From contig NZ_CP104208.1 in NCBI RefSeq assembly GCF_026230175.1, positions 1,550,001 through 1,614,000 on the forward strand: a stretch of DNA of 64,000 bases. Direction: 5' to 3'. Below the pieces are notes generated by a model. That model did no database searches. It saw nothing but the letters and a program-made list of their open reading frames with translations, and had not been told where the DNA came from. Shown here piece by piece: positions 8,699 through 17,661 of this stretch (its first letter is position 1; the number at the start of each line of letters is the position of its first letter). Position numbers and translations under genes: made by a program. This DNA is from Desulfovibrio mangrovi (GTDB taxonomy: Bacteria > Desulfobacterota > Desulfovibrionia > Desulfovibrionales > Desulfovibrionaceae).

Positions 8699-10276
8699 TC
8701 AAGACCGCTGTCTGCGCAGTTGTGCACGCCCTTCGGCGATCAGGCTTTCCAGACCATACTTACGCACACGATAGCCCATCTGCCTTTCAGACAAACCAAG
8801 GCTCTCCGCAGCACGATACTGCAGCCAATCGTTGCGTTCAAGCGCACCAATGAGTTCCTTGCGCTCCACATCCTTCAACGTGGCACACGGCTTCTGACTT
8901 TCTGCGAAAGAGACAACCGCTTCCGGCACCCTTTCCGTTTTCTGTAACGCCATATGCGACATGAGAAAGTCGAACCCGATGCGTTCCGAATCGGCCATGA
9001 TCACCACGCGCTCAATAAGGTTCTGCATCTCCCGCACGTTTCCCGGCCAGTCGTACTGAATCAGAGCGTCCAGCGCAGTGGGGGTAAAGTGCATCTTGCG
9101 CCCGTAGTCCCGCTCCATCTTTTGCAGGAAATGATTCAGCAGACCGGGGATGTCTTCACGACGCTCCCGGAGTGCAGGCACACGAATGGGAAACACATTC
9201 AGCCTGTAGTAGAGGTCGAGCCTGAACTGCCCCAGCTCCACAAGGCTTGCCAGATTCCTGTTGGTGGCGGTCAGAACGCGCACGTTGATGGTACGGGTAC
9301 GGTTGCTGCCGATGCGCTCCAGTTCCTTGTCCTGCAGCACCCTCAACAGCTTGGCCTGCAACCCTATCGGCAACTCACCAATCTCGTCCAGAAAGATGGT
9401 GCCGCTGTCCGCTTCTTCGAACCTCCCAAGGCGGGTATTGTTCGCCCCCGTAAAGGCTCCTTTTTCATGCCCGAACAATTCGGATTCCAGCAGATTTTCG
9501 GGAATCGACGCACAGTTGACCTTGATGAAAGGATGTCCCTTGCGCTCGGAAAGTTCATGGATAATCTGCGCAATGAGCGTTTTGCCCACACCGGATTCGC
9601 CAAGCAACAGCACCGTGGCGGGTGTGGGCGAAACCTTTTCCATCTGCCGCTGCACTTCCAGCATGGCAGAGCTTTGCCCGATGATGTATGGCCCCTTGTT
9701 CTTCTTGGCGATCTGATACTTAAGCGAAGTATTCTCCCGCTTAAGCACAGCCTCGCGCTCCATGACCTTCTTGTTCAGGCTGATAAACTGGCCGATAAGC
9801 GTGGCTACTACTTTGAGAAAATCAACATCTTCCTCAAAACCGATGTCGTCTTCAAAAAGCCTGTCCACGTTCAGCACGCCGATAGGCTCTCCGTGCAGAA
9901 TGATGGGCACGCCGATGAAGGATATCATGCCGCGCTGAATGCTGCGTGAACCCGTCTTGTTCAGAAACAGGGGTTCCTTGTTGATATCCGGCACGTAATA
10001 GGCTTCACCGGTTCTGAAGATACGCCCGGTGACGCCCTCGTCCAGACGATAGACCCCCCGCTGCTTTTCTTCCGTAGTCAGGCCATAGGAGGCGTTGATA
10101 GACAACTGTCCGGTTCCGGGGTCGTAGAGGGTGACCGTCGCGCGCTGCATGCTCAGCTGGTCGGACATGATGCGTAGAACACCGTCCAACGCAGACTCAA
10201 GATCCAACGCGATATCGATGGTCTGACAGATGGCAAGTAATGCCGAGAGTTTGAGTCCGTGTACTGAGGTGTGCAT
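8699..10276 (-). CDS. nifA: Sigma-54 dependent activator NifA
   Basis: 525 residues from the ATG at 10276; a GTG two codons upstream is also in frame. Domains: GAF (about 15-165), AAA+ with Walker A GESGVGKT (~227-234), GAFTGA sigma-54 contact loop (~273-278), Walker B GTIFLDE, then a Fis-type helix-turn-helix at the C terminus ([20 protein letters not shown]). It should activate sigma-54 RNA polymerase at nif promoters. The cysteine cluster of oxygen-sensing rhizobial NifA between AAA+ and HTH is absent (one Cys only), as in NifL- or otherwise regulated types. Convergent with the nif operon. The start sits unusually close to a sigma-54 promoter. Confidence 0.92.
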   Translation of the reverse strand: MHTSVHGLKLSALLAICQTIDIALDLESALDGVLRIMSDQLSMQRATVTLYDPGTGQLSINASYGLTTEEKQRGVYRLDEGVTGRIFRTGEAYYVPDINKEPLFLNKTGSRSIQRGMISFIGVPIILHGEPIGVLNVDRLFEDDIGFEEDVDFLKVVATLIGQFISLNKKVMEREAVLKRENTSLKYQIAKKNKGPYIIGQSSAMLEVQRQMEKVSPTPATVLLLGESGVGKTLIAQIIHELSERKGHPFIKVNCASIPENLLESELFGHEKGAFTGANNTRLGRFEEADSGTIFLDEIGELPIGLQAKLLRVLQDKELERIGSNRTRTINVRVLTATNRNLASLVELGQFRLDLYYRLNVFPIRVPALRERREDIPGLLNHFLQKMERDYGRKMHFTPTALDALIQYDWPGNVREMQNLIERVVIMADSERIGFDFLMSHMALQKTERVPEAVVSFAESQKPCATLKDVERKELIGALERNDWLQYRAAESLGLSERQMGYRVRKYGLESLIAEGRAQLRRQRS

Positions 10277-10286
10277 AGGCACTTAC

Positions 10287-10302
10287 TGCAAGGGAGGTGC
10301 CA
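10287..10302 (-). promoter_or_regulatory. Sigma-54 promoter at the nifA start
   Basis: On the minus strand TGGCAC-CTCCC-TTGCA matches the -24/-12 consensus with the right spacing. With C of the -12 GC at 10288, transcription would begin at about 10276, the A of the nifA ATG, so the mRNA would be essentially leaderless. The match is clear; use in vivo is inferred. Confidence 0.6.
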
Positions 10303-10346
10303 CAGCTCAGACACAAAATTATTCAATAATTTTAGCATGATAAAAC

Positions 10347-10363
10347 ATCAATAACAGTGCCAG
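10347..10363 (-). promoter_or_regulatory. Second sigma-54-like site upstream of nifA
   Basis: CTGGCAC-TGTTA-TTGAT on the minus strand, with A in place of the near-invariant C at -12. It would give a leader of about 60 bases. Weaker than the site at 10287-10302. No clear TGT-N10-ACA NifA upstream site was found nearby. Confidence 0.3.
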
Positions 10364-10511
10364 TTTTTACAATTATGTCACTTAATAATGGCAAAGTATG
10401 TAATTTTAAGGAATTGCATGAGTTATGAGAAAATATAAATTTTACATATTTGTAAAGGACATCTCCAAGCCAGAACGATCAGGCCATGAGCTGTACTCCC
10501 CATCCCCTCTC

Positions 10512-10590
10512 GGTATGTCGTCTGTTCGACTCTGCCTACTGGGTCCAGAGAAATGAAAAGCGCTCAGGACATTGTCCTGAGCGCTTTTTT
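10512..10590. repeat. tRNA-3'-end-like cassette plus hairpin, copy 1
   Basis: A segment gtcgtctgttcgactctgcc followed by tactgggtcca resembles a tRNA T-arm, acceptor strand and CCA. It is followed by a 12-bp hairpin (gcgctcaggac / gtcctgagcgc) and a T-run. The same cassette recurs at 12854-12930 and 14054-14126. No matching tRNA 5' half precedes it. The hairpin also serves as terminator of panF on the minus strand. The rest of 10303-10727 has no gene. Confidence 0.8.
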
Positions 10591-10727
10591 GTGGAGCGGT
10601 ATATGGGGAGGGGGATCTGGAAATGTGAGACGCGCGATACCTACCAGATATCCACCGCAAAAAACCGAATCATCAACAATCACTGACATTCAGTGACATT
10701 CAGTGAACAGTTGCAACCCGGTCGGAC

Positions 10728-12218
10728 TCATCTCGTCCTCTCTCCCCAAAAGAGCGCAATAACGCCAGAGCTCACCGGACGGCCGACAAAGGAACCAGCC
10801 ACAAAAGCAGCCAAAGCAGCCAGCGTGGTGGGCACGATAGCATGAACGCCCCCCATGTCGGGTTTTACGATGGTAAGGCCGACAAACACCACCACACCTG
10901 TCACGATGGATGCCACGGCACCGCTGGCGTTGGCTTTACGCCAGTACAGCCCCAAGACTATGGGCCACAGGAAAACGGCCTCCAGCCCACCGAAGGCAAA
11001 TAGATTGATCCAGACCAACAGGTCCGGCGGCTCCAGAGCGGCGACAAAGACAACCGTGCCGATAACCGCCGTACAGGCAAGGCTCATCCTCTTCACCGTT
11101 ACAGGCTGCAGTTGCGAAGCATCGCCCCGCAGCCTGTAGTGGACGTAGAGATCCTTGACGATGGCGGCGGAGGCCAGCAACAGCATGGAGTCCACTGTGG
11201 ACATGATGGCGGCGAGCGGACCGGCGATGAACACTCCCGCCCAGAAAGGTGAGAGCAGCTCCACAATCAGGGAAGGCATGGCGAGGTCACCTGCGGCGAG
11301 ATTGGGCAGCACAGCCCGCCCCAACGCACCGGCAAGATGGGCGCACAGGATCATAAACCCAATGAGAAGCGTACCGATGACCATGGCGTCGTGCATGGCG
11401 CGGGAATCCTTGTAGGCCATGCACCGCTGCGTGGTTTGGGGAAGTCCCAGCACGCCAAGACCTACCAGTATCCAAAAGGACAGGATAAAGGGTTGGGGTA
11501 CCGCATCATTCGGCCCCGTAGGCGTGATCAGGCCGGGGTCAATCGCTTTCAGCGAGGCGACGCACTGCTCCATGCCGCCGCCCGCGTTGATGACGGCCAG
11601 CAGCACCACGACCACCGCCACCACCATGACGATCCCTTGAAAGGCGTCGGTAACCACGACGGCGCGGAACCCGCCCACAGCCGTGTAGAGCACCACGGTG
11701 ATGCCGAACAGAACTAGCCCGACGATGTAAGGGTAACCGGTGACCGCCTGAAACAACCGCGCGCCGCCAATGAACTGGGCAAGCATGGCTGCCATGAAGA
11801 AGACAAGCAGCGCAGCGGAGCAAAGGAGGACCACGGCGTCGCTCCTGTAACGGGCGCGCAGGTAGTCCGTCAGGGTCACCGCCCCCGTTTTGCGAGCTAC
11901 GATGGCAAAACGCTTGCCCAACACGCCCAAGGTCAGAAAGGTGGTTGGCACCTGAATCATGGCCAGAAGAACCCAGCTCAACCCCAGACGGTAGGCAATG
12001 CCGGGGCCGCCCACAAAACTGCCTGCGCTTGTGTAGCTGGCGATGATGGTCATGGCGAGCACAAAGCCCCCCATGGAGCGACCGCCTATGTAATAGTCCT
12101 CAAGCACCCCCTTCGAGGTGGCCCGGGAAGCCGTCCTGTTCCGCGCCCACAGTGCCACGGCGAAGGAAAACGCCAGATACAGCACCACGGGAATAATCGT
12201 CATGAGGGAGGTATTCAT
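10728..12218 (-). CDS. panF: Sodium/pantothenate symporter
   Basis: 496 residues, multi-pass (about 12-13 hydrophobic segments) sodium:solute symporter. It follows E. coli PanF closely by eye: EYYLGSRSMGG-like DYYIGGRSMGGFVLAMT, SFVGGPGIAYRLGLSWVLLAMIQ, QFIGGARL, GGFRA and FGGLEAVFLWP. It should import pantothenate with Na+ across the inner membrane. Its 5' end overlaps yhdT by 4 bp, the same pair as in E. coli. Copy 1 of the repeat cassette follows it. Confidence 0.9.
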   Translation of the reverse strand: MNTSLMTIIPVVLYLAFSFAVALWARNRTASRATSKGVLEDYYIGGRSMGGFVLAMTIIASYTSAGSFVGGPGIAYRLGLSWVLLAMIQVPTTFLTLGVLGKRFAIVARKTGAVTLTDYLRARYRSDAVVLLCSAALLVFFMAAMLAQFIGGARLFQAVTGYPYIVGLVLFGITVVLYTAVGGFRAVVVTDAFQGIVMVVAVVVVLLAVINAGGGMEQCVASLKAIDPGLITPTGPNDAVPQPFILSFWILVGLGVLGLPQTTQRCMAYKDSRAMHDAMVIGTLLIGFMILCAHLAGALGRAVLPNLAAGDLAMPSLIVELLSPFWAGVFIAGPLAAIMSTVDSMLLLASAAIVKDLYVHYRLRGDASQLQPVTVKRMSLACTAVIGTVVFVAALEPPDLLVWINLFAFGGLEAVFLWPIVLGLYWRKANASGAVASIVTGVVVFVGLTIVKPDMGGVHAIVPTTLAALAAFVAGSFVGRPVSSGVIALFWGERTR

Positions 12219-12556
12219 TCGCGCCCCTCCCGAGATTCACCCCCCGCATGGGGTTCGCGGTCGGGAGCCCCCTCGGGTTCGAGCGTAGACTCAATCGGGT
12301 CGTCATCCAGCGGCATATCCTTGAACAGGAAGCGCACCATGACCCAGAGCATCACCGTAACGAGCGGATACCCCACGATACAGCTGTAGAAAAACCACTC
12401 CGGCAGCCCCCATACGTACGAGTAGTTTTCGGGAGAGCCGTCGCCCATGCCGTAGGCACAGGCATACCACCAGAGAAAATACAGGGCATACGCCCCCAGC
12501 GCGAACGCGGCCTCTTTGTCGGCCCGTACAAATCGCCAATCCTGATTCTTATTCAT
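12215..12556 (-). CDS. yhdT: YhdT-family small membrane protein
   Basis: 113 residues from the ATG at 12556 (MNKNQDWRFVRADKEAAF). Two hydrophobic segments, with KEAxxALG near the start and MVRFLFKDMPLDDD after the second, as in E. coli YhdT (DUF997), whose gene also precedes panF. An acidic, Pro/Gly-rich tail extends beyond the usual ~80 residues. Function is unknown in the family; the conserved pairing suggests an accessory of PanF. ATGA overlap with panF. Confidence 0.85.
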   Translation of the reverse strand: MNKNQDWRFVRADKEAAFALGAYALYFLWWYACAYGMGDGSPENYSYVWGLPEWFFYSCIVGYPLVTVMLWVMVRFLFKDMPLDDDPIESTLEPEGAPDREPHAGGESREGRE

Positions 12557-12634
12557 GCCGTAACCTTGTGCGGTTGATAGTATCCGGTTTTCATCGGCAG
12601 GCTTCCTATGACGTTTTAGCACGAAGAGCCACTT

Positions 12635-12671
12635 AAAAAAATGCCGGCAACGATGAAGTCGTTGCCGGCAT
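12635..12671 (-). terminator. Strong minus-strand terminator with no clear gene before it
   Basis: atgccggcaacga / tcgttgccggcat, 13-bp stem with a 5-base loop, followed on the minus strand by TTTTTT. It ends a transcript arriving from the right, yet no convincing gene lies between it and 13180. Confidence 0.8.
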
Positions 12672-12853
12672 CAGTCAACAAGGGCGCATGGTGAACATGA
12701 AATCGTCGCGCAACTGCCTGTGATTGCATTGATGCGCTCATATGGACCTCGCTCCATTCCAAGGCCAGTGATATACCTGTCGGTGCAGCGCTATTCCCTC
12801 ATGCGGAATATCTTCGCCGGGATTTACGCGAAAATCTCATGCTTAAGAAGCTT
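12672..12853. other. Intergenic, possible orphan transcript
   Basis: No convincing protein gene. A 41-codon minus-strand frame (12616-12741) runs through the terminator stem and is probably not real. On the plus strand 12764-12770 (gccagtg) can pair with 12880-12886 of repeat copy 2 (tactggc), giving a partial tRNA-like outline that is too long (127 nt) to be a normal tRNA. Confidence 0.4.
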
Positions 12854-12930
12854 CAGTAGGTCGTCAGTTCGATTCTGCCTACTGGCTCCATTGAAATAAA
12901 GCGCTCAGGACAATGTCCTGAGCGCTTTTT
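12854..12930. repeat. tRNA-3'-end-like cassette plus hairpin, copy 2
   Basis: gtcagttcgattctgcc, then tactggctcca (acceptor strand plus CCA-like end), then a hairpin gcgctcaggac-aat-gtcctgagcgc with T-run. The most tRNA-like of the copies. Similarity to copy 3 continues past the hairpin (ctgatatac). It lies downstream of the minus-strand exported-protein gene; 12931-13179 holds nothing else that I recognise. Confidence 0.8.
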
Positions 12931-13179
12931 CGTTCCTGATATACACTCTGGAATACAGAGGACTCAGCCCCTACCTGCCTTCCCATCTAGGTCTCGTGGA
13001 ACAGCCCTGGCGCAAGACACCTGAGCCAATTCGCCCCAAATCATTTCCACATCGAGTGACACTAACTTGGGGAAATCTACAACGATTACTCAAGCTGTAT
13101 GGGGTTAAGCAATAAAAGAGATGTGTTAAACAACTCCATATAAATACCAAAAAATCAACCAATCCCCCCAGTACAGTTA

Positions 13180-13815
13180 CTACCGCTTGAGCAGACTTAT
13201 GCTCTTCATACGCGTAAGAGTTTCCTGCAAAACAGCTTCATTGGTAGGCCAGAACTCGGACGCAGCCTCCTCTTGGGTCCCGCGCCAAACTAATTGCACC
13301 TTGACCATGGTATGATTCACCTTCCCTACATACAAAAAATTGCTCTCCACGTTTCTTCCATTCCGCACCATCGCATCCGAAAGCTGGGAGCACTGCGCAC
13401 TTATCAATCGCGTATTCTCCGTTTCGTCATAAGGAACAATCTTCCAAGGCTCCTTACAGGCCTTCTGCATATTGCCAAGCGTCTCGTCCATAAATCTGGC
13501 AACGGTCCAGTCTTCAGAGAAATTCATCCCAAACACGCCATAAAACCTCGTCCAACTATCCAACTCCTCCCCTTTCGGAGTAAACAAAAGCCCATAAAAG
13601 CCATCCTTCTTCTTCTCCATTACCTGTAGGTCTTTCATAGACTGATTCGCTTTCATCCACGCCGGGAGAGGAAATTTGAGCACCCCCTCGTACAACGGCA
13701 CGGTCATAACAAACTTCGCAGGCGCTTCGTCCGCGCACCTCCCTGAGGGAGCGACCAGAAGTAAACACAAAACCACCATAAACATAACAACGCTCATTTC
13801 TTTCTTTATTTGCAT
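13180..13815 (-). CDS. Exported protein of unknown function
   Basis: 211 residues from the ATG at 13815, which has AGGAG six bases upstream; an in-frame ATG at 13860 with its own aggggaa is an alternative. N terminus MQIKKEMSVVMFMVVLCLLL, a hydrophobic core and SGRCADEAPA indicate a signal peptide (cleavage near RCA-DE). The mature part (VPLYEGVLKFPLPAWM, FYGVFGMNFSEDWTVARFMD) is soluble-looking with two conserved-type cysteines (KACKEPW, SAQCSQL). I do not recognise the family. It stands alone between repeat copies 2 and 3. Confidence 0.75.
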   Translation of the reverse strand: MQIKKEMSVVMFMVVLCLLLVAPSGRCADEAPAKFVMTVPLYEGVLKFPLPAWMKANQSMKDLQVMEKKKDGFYGLLFTPKGEELDSWTRFYGVFGMNFSEDWTVARFMDETLGNMQKACKEPWKIVPYDETENTRLISAQCSQLSDAMVRNGRNVESNFLYVGKVNHTMVKVQLVWRGTQEEAASEFWPTNEAVLQETLTRMKSISLLKR

Positions 13816-14053
13816 GCTTTCTCCTGAAGCCACACCTGTGCGGCATTCTTTGTTTTTCATCAGTTCCCCTCCCCCAAAGGGACTGATATAGGCCTTACCC
13901 CCCAGCCAAATCAGCCCCCAATTACTCGCCATTCTATTCCATGTAAAGCCACACAGCATTTGCCACCCTACGTAAACTCCCCCTAACGGCACACAGACAA
14001 ACAAAAAGTATCAATATTTACAACATATTAAGAAAGATGATTTTTCGTAATAA

Positions 14054-14126
14054 GCAGGTCGTCATTTCGATTCTAACTACTGGCTCCATAGAAATTAAGC
14101 GCTCAGAACTAAGTCCTGAGCGCTTT
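14054..14126. repeat. tRNA-3'-end-like cassette plus hairpin, copy 3
   Basis: caggtcgtcatttcgattct, then actactggctcca, then gcgctcagaactaagtcctgagcgc. The hairpin loop is altered relative to copies 1 and 2. The copy lies 36 bp beyond the stop of the minus-strand histidine kinase. The sequence between 13816 and this cassette is AT-rich leader for the exported protein and has no other gene. Confidence 0.75.
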
Positions 14127-14162
14127 CGTTGGCTGATATACGGGTTGATATACGGTAAGTCG

Positions 14163-16697
14163 TCATGCCTTGATGGGTAGGCGGAAAATGAAGGTTGTTC
14201 CCTCTCCAACCTTGGACTCGACGGAAAAAGCACCACCATGGTTCTGAGTGATGATGAAGTATGAAACAGACAAACCCAACCCGGTTCCGATCCCTTTCGG
14301 CTTGGTGGTGAAGAACGGTTCAAATACCCTCTTACGAACGTCCTCAGGCATGCCCGGCCCATTGTCTGCGACTTCCGTGACCACAAATCCGCCCTCCTGC
14401 CTGAGCCTGATCGTGATGCGCGAAGGCTCTTCCCTTTCTCCCATGGCACTCATGGCTTGCGCGGCATTGCCGAAAAGGTTGAGCAGTACCTGCTCAATTT
14501 CGGTCGGTGCACAAACGACATAGGGAAGATTGTCTTCATAATCCCTGACGAGTTCAATCTGACGAAAATCGTATTTCTTCTTCAGATCATAGTCCTGCGA
14601 GGCCAGATCGACCGCCTTGTCGACAAGCTCGTTCAACAGGGACGAGGTTTGGTGAGCTTCGCTCTTGCGGCTGAAGTCAAGCATATTGGCGATGATTTGG
14701 GCGGCACGCTCCGCTGATTCCCGAATGCCGCTCACCATCTTGAGTATCTTGCGGTCTTCCATGTAGCGGCGCATGGCGTCGAAGGGCAGGCCGCATTCTT
14801 CAGCGGCTGTGATGTTGCCCGGCAAATCTGGCGAAAGCCGGCGCTCAATGTTCTGTGCCCCCTGCAGGATACCGCCGAGAGGATTGTTGATTTCGTGCGC
14901 CATGCCAGCAGCCAGTCCGCCTACTGACATCATTTTTTCAGTCTGGATCATCATTTCTTCGATGCGCACCCGCGTCGTCACATCGTCCAAACGGATGACC
15001 GCCCCTTCCAGTCCGTTTTCCATAAGCGGATAAACCGTGATGTTCTCGTAGCGTGTTTCGCCCTCTACAACACGGGGAACGCGGGCCCGTTCGTCGGTTT
15101 GTCCGTTTTGTATGACAGTACGAGCGCGATCCATTTCACGTGCCAGTACAGGAAAAACATCGGCTAGAGGGCGCCCCTGAACCTCTTCAAAGGTAAATCC
15201 GATGGCGTGTTGGGCTCCCGCATTCCACTGCGTTACCAAGCCTTCCTTGTCGACCCCGACGAGAATTGAGGGCATGGAGTCGATAATGTTTTTGAGATGA
15301 TTGCGCAGCCTAGTGAGTTCTTCCTTGGCCAGCCTGTGCTCCGCGATTTCCGTCTCAAGTCGTTCGTTTGAGGCAACCAACTCCCTGTTACCTTCTGCCA
15401 GTTCGCTGACGAGTTGCTCCTTCTCCTTCATGCTCCGGGTGATGGATTCCAGCATTTGATTGATGACTATGCCTAGTTCCCTTGTTTCAGAAGGACCGCT
15501 TACGGGAATGTCTACGGCATAGACCCCGCGCTCCCGAATGGCTTTCGCGGCAGCGGTAAGCCGTAGCAGGGGAGACACTATCCGACCGGAACATGCGGCT
15601 GCAGTCAAAAGAGCGAATACGAGAATAGTGCCGGAAAGCAATATAATCTTGTTACGCAACTCCAGTCCCGGCTTTTCCAATTCATCTGTATACACAGCCG
15701 CGCATATGTACCAATCCAGCGGCGTGAAGTACTTTACATACCCGCGTTTCCGAAATCGAAATTCACCCACATGATCTGGGGGTTTATCCCAAAGATATTC
15801 ATATGTTCCGTCGCCTTGACTGGCCTCAACCAGTTCCTCCAGCAACGGACGACCTGTAAGATGGTTTAAGAGCTGTCTTCCTTCGACGTTCGTATAGAGC
15901 GGATGGATGATAAAATTCCGTTCGCCTGTGAAAATATACATATACCCGCTTTCTGCAATTGTGATCTTTGAGAATGTGTCTTGAAGTTCTTGCAGAATGG
16001 CATTGCGCCGTTTCGTTACATCTGTCTCGATGTCATCGATATATACACCTGTTCCGATGATCCATTCCCACTCTTTGAATATTCTGACGTATGAAAGTTT
16101 GGGTTGATCAGATGAAAGGCCTCCAGGAGTCGGTTTAGGCCACAAATAATTTACGTAACCGCTTCCGCCATTTTCCACGGTTTTACGAAAAGCAACAAAC
16201 AGATTTTTATCCGGCCCCATGGCAACGTTGAATTTTGGATCATCATTTGGTTTGCCCACAAGTTCAGGGAGCGTTGGGTGCATAATAAGTTTTGGGATTG
16301 GGCTTTCAGTATTGTTAAGCCATATATATCCAACCCCTTCGTCATATCGAAATGAACGTAACGCCTCCCTTGCTTCTTCTTTTGCTGCACTTTCAGATAC
16401 AATTCCGGATTTGTATTTAGCATAGCATCTCTGGACAACTGCATATGCAATGTCCATCACGGCCCTTAACTCCTGCTTTCTACGTTCAAGAGCTGTCTGT
16501 TCATAGAATATAAGACTTTGATATTCATTCACCACATTCAGATAGACTGCCTCGACAAGACCTTGGGCATGCTTGAACTCGGTTTGCGAAGCACTACGGG
16601 TGATTTCTCTTTGGGCAAAGAAAGTAACCCCGGTAGCCGTCGTCACAACCAGAACGGCAACAAAGAGAAGTATGATCACTTTCATGGAGTTGAACAT
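14163..16697 (-). CDS. Membrane sensor histidine kinase (dCache-HAMP-PAS-HisKA-HATPase)
   Basis: 844 residues from the ATG at 16697, which has GGAG eight bases upstream. Order: membrane segment ([17 protein letters not shown]), a long periplasmic double cache domain with two related halves (GYIWLNN...[17 protein letters not shown] and [11 protein letters not shown]...[15 protein letters not shown]), a second membrane segment near 345-370, HAMP, PAS ([17 protein letters not shown]), HisKA with [12 protein letters not shown], and HATPase ([25 protein letters not shown]). It should sense an extracellular small molecule and phosphorylate a regulator not found next to it. Orphan kinase; last unit of the repeat-separated region. 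Confidence 0.9.
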   Translation of the reverse strand: MFNSMKVIILLFVAVLVVTTATGVTFFAQREITRSASQTEFKHAQGLVEAVYLNVVNEYQSLIFYEQTALERRKQELRAVMDIAYAVVQRCYAKYKSGIVSESAAKEEAREALRSFRYDEGVGYIWLNNTESPIPKLIMHPTLPELVGKPNDDPKFNVAMGPDKNLFVAFRKTVENGGSGYVNYLWPKPTPGGLSSDQPKLSYVRIFKEWEWIIGTGVYIDDIETDVTKRRNAILQELQDTFSKITIAESGYMYIFTGERNFIIHPLYTNVEGRQLLNHLTGRPLLEELVEASQGDGTYEYLWDKPPDHVGEFRFRKRGYVKYFTPLDWYICAAVYTDELEKPGLELRNKIILLSGTILVFALLTAAACSGRIVSPLLRLTAAAKAIRERGVYAVDIPVSGPSETRELGIVINQMLESITRSMKEKEQLVSELAEGNRELVASNERLETEIAEHRLAKEELTRLRNHLKNIIDSMPSILVGVDKEGLVTQWNAGAQHAIGFTFEEVQGRPLADVFPVLAREMDRARTVIQNGQTDERARVPRVVEGETRYENITVYPLMENGLEGAVIRLDDVTTRVRIEEMMIQTEKMMSVGGLAAGMAHEINNPLGGILQGAQNIERRLSPDLPGNITAAEECGLPFDAMRRYMEDRKILKMVSGIRESAERAAQIIANMLDFSRKSEAHQTSSLLNELVDKAVDLASQDYDLKKKYDFRQIELVRDYEDNLPYVVCAPTEIEQVLLNLFGNAAQAMSAMGEREEPSRITIRLRQEGGFVVTEVADNGPGMPEDVRKRVFEPFFTTKPKGIGTGLGLSVSYFIITQNHGGAFSVESKVGEGTTFIFRLPIKA

Positions 16698-17144
16698 GTC
16701 GGCACTCTCCATCAAACTTGTCCGCGCAGAATGGTCGAACCGCAATCAATTCATGGCTATTGTGACAAAGGACTCCTTTCAATCATACCCTGCAAGGCAC
16801 AGATGGGTAAAGGCGCTTGGTAAATTAATAACGTAAGCGCAAAGGAATTACCCTACTCCAGTTGGAATACCTGTACGCCAAATAGCTTTCGATCACTGCA
16901 TGGCTTGGGGATCCATCCCGGTTGTTACTGGAACCATACCTGCACAAGACATCCCATTTGCCAGGCTTACCACCTCGAAATTGAGAATATCCGATACCGA
17001 ACTCCCCCCGGAAAGTTGCTCCGGGACACCTCATTCGAGAGCAACGCTCTCAAGATCACCATTTTTTCCGCTCACGAATATTTTGAATATCCGCAGGTTA
17101 TCTTTTCAAACGCACAGCGCCTTGTGAAATAACGTACAATTCTG
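16698..17144. other. Intergenic region without recognisable gene
   Basis: Separates the divergent kinase gene from the ridA operon. Short frames occur on both strands (e.g. minus 16825-17034, plus 16905-17132) but lack a ribosome binding site or recognisable motif. It must hold the kinase promoter; I could not place it. Confidence 0.5.
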
Positions 17145-17173
17145 TTGACACGGAGTTTTATCGCGGATAGGAG
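17145..17173 (+). promoter_or_regulatory. Candidate sigma-70 promoter of the ridA operon
   Basis: TTGACA at 17145-17150 is a perfect -35; the -10 at about 17-bp spacing (taggag, 17168-17173) is poor. The palindromic operator begins 9 bp downstream, consistent with a repressed or activator-helped promoter. Confidence 0.45.
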
Positions 17174-17181
17174 GGAATCAC

Positions 17182-17225
17182 AATGTCCAAATGTCGACAT
17201 TTGGACATTCAACATTTGGACATTG
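17182..17225. promoter_or_regulatory. Operator: 28-bp perfect palindrome plus a third half-site
   Basis: aatgtccaaatgtc / gacatttggacatt forms a perfect 28-bp palindrome centred at 17195/17196. A further copy of acatttggacatt starts at 17212, 15 bp after the previous one at 17197. Located between the promoter and ridA, it is the natural target for the GntR/FCD regulator encoded at 23911 in the same direction. Confidence 0.75.
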
Positions 17226-17257
17226 TGACAAAACACACCAACTGGAGAAAACGCAAG

Positions 17258-17641
17258 ATGACCAAGCAAATCATCGACACTCCCGGCGCTCCGGCAGCCA
17301 TCGGCCCTTACTCGCAGGCCGTTGTTGCCGGCGACTTTCTGTTCACTTCCGGGGCGCTGCCCATTGATCCTGCCACCGGCAAGATGGTGGAGGGCAGCAT
17401 CGAAGATCGCGCGCATCAGGTCTTCAAGAACCTGAGCGCCATTGCCAAAGAAGCGGGCACTTCGCTCGACAATGCCGTCAAGACGACTGTTTACCTTGCC
17501 AACATTGCCGACTTTCAGGCCGTAAACGGCGTTTACGCACAATATTTCAACAAGCCCTTCCCTGCCCGCAGCGCTTTTCAGGTGGCAGCCCTGCCTCTGG
17601 GTGCGGACGTTGAAGTGGAATGCATCATCAACCTTAAGTAA
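17258..17641 (+). CDS. ridA: RidA-family 2-iminoacid/enamine deaminase
   Basis: 127 residues, the usual family length, starting at the ATG at 17258 (MTKQIIDTPGAPAAIGPYSQ) behind ggagaaaacgcaag; a longer frame from 17183 would translate the operator and is rejected. Signature segments: GPYSQAV, FTSGALPIDPATG, VKTTVYLANIADF and the C-terminal PARSAFQVAALPLGADVEVE with the substrate-binding Arg and Glu. RidA hydrolyses 2-aminoacrylate and related enamines to ketoacids plus ammonia. It stands 20 bp before a PLP lyase that should make just such an enamine, which fits a shared pathway. Confidence 0.93.
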   Translation: MTKQIIDTPGAPAAIGPYSQAVVAGDFLFTSGALPIDPATGKMVEGSIEDRAHQVFKNLSAIAKEAGTSLDNAVKTTVYLANIADFQAVNGVYAQYFNKPFPARSAFQVAALPLGADVEVECIINLK

Positions 17642-17661
17642 TCGAGATTAAGGAACTTCCT

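Noticed and set aside
1-10276. Vanadium- or iron-only nitrogenase
   Set aside because: No vnfG/anfG between nifD and nifK, and nifE, nifN and nifB with MoFe-type motifs are present.
12616-12741. 41-residue minus-strand peptide
   Set aside because: It reads through the strong terminator stem and shows no family resemblance; kept only as part of the orphan terminator observation.
12764-12890. A complete tRNA ending in repeat copy 2
   Set aside because: The acceptor strands pair (gccagtg/tactggc) and a hairpin with a CAT loop lies inside, but the element is 127 nt with a ~45-nt region where the variable loop should be, and the D- and T-arms pair poorly.
16825-17132. Short genes between the dCache kinase and the ridA promoter
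   Set aside because: Frames on both strands lack ribosome binding sites and motifs and overlap each other.
17183-17257. N-terminal extension of RidA
   Set aside because: It would translate the 28-bp operator palindrome; the ATG at 17258 gives the normal family length.
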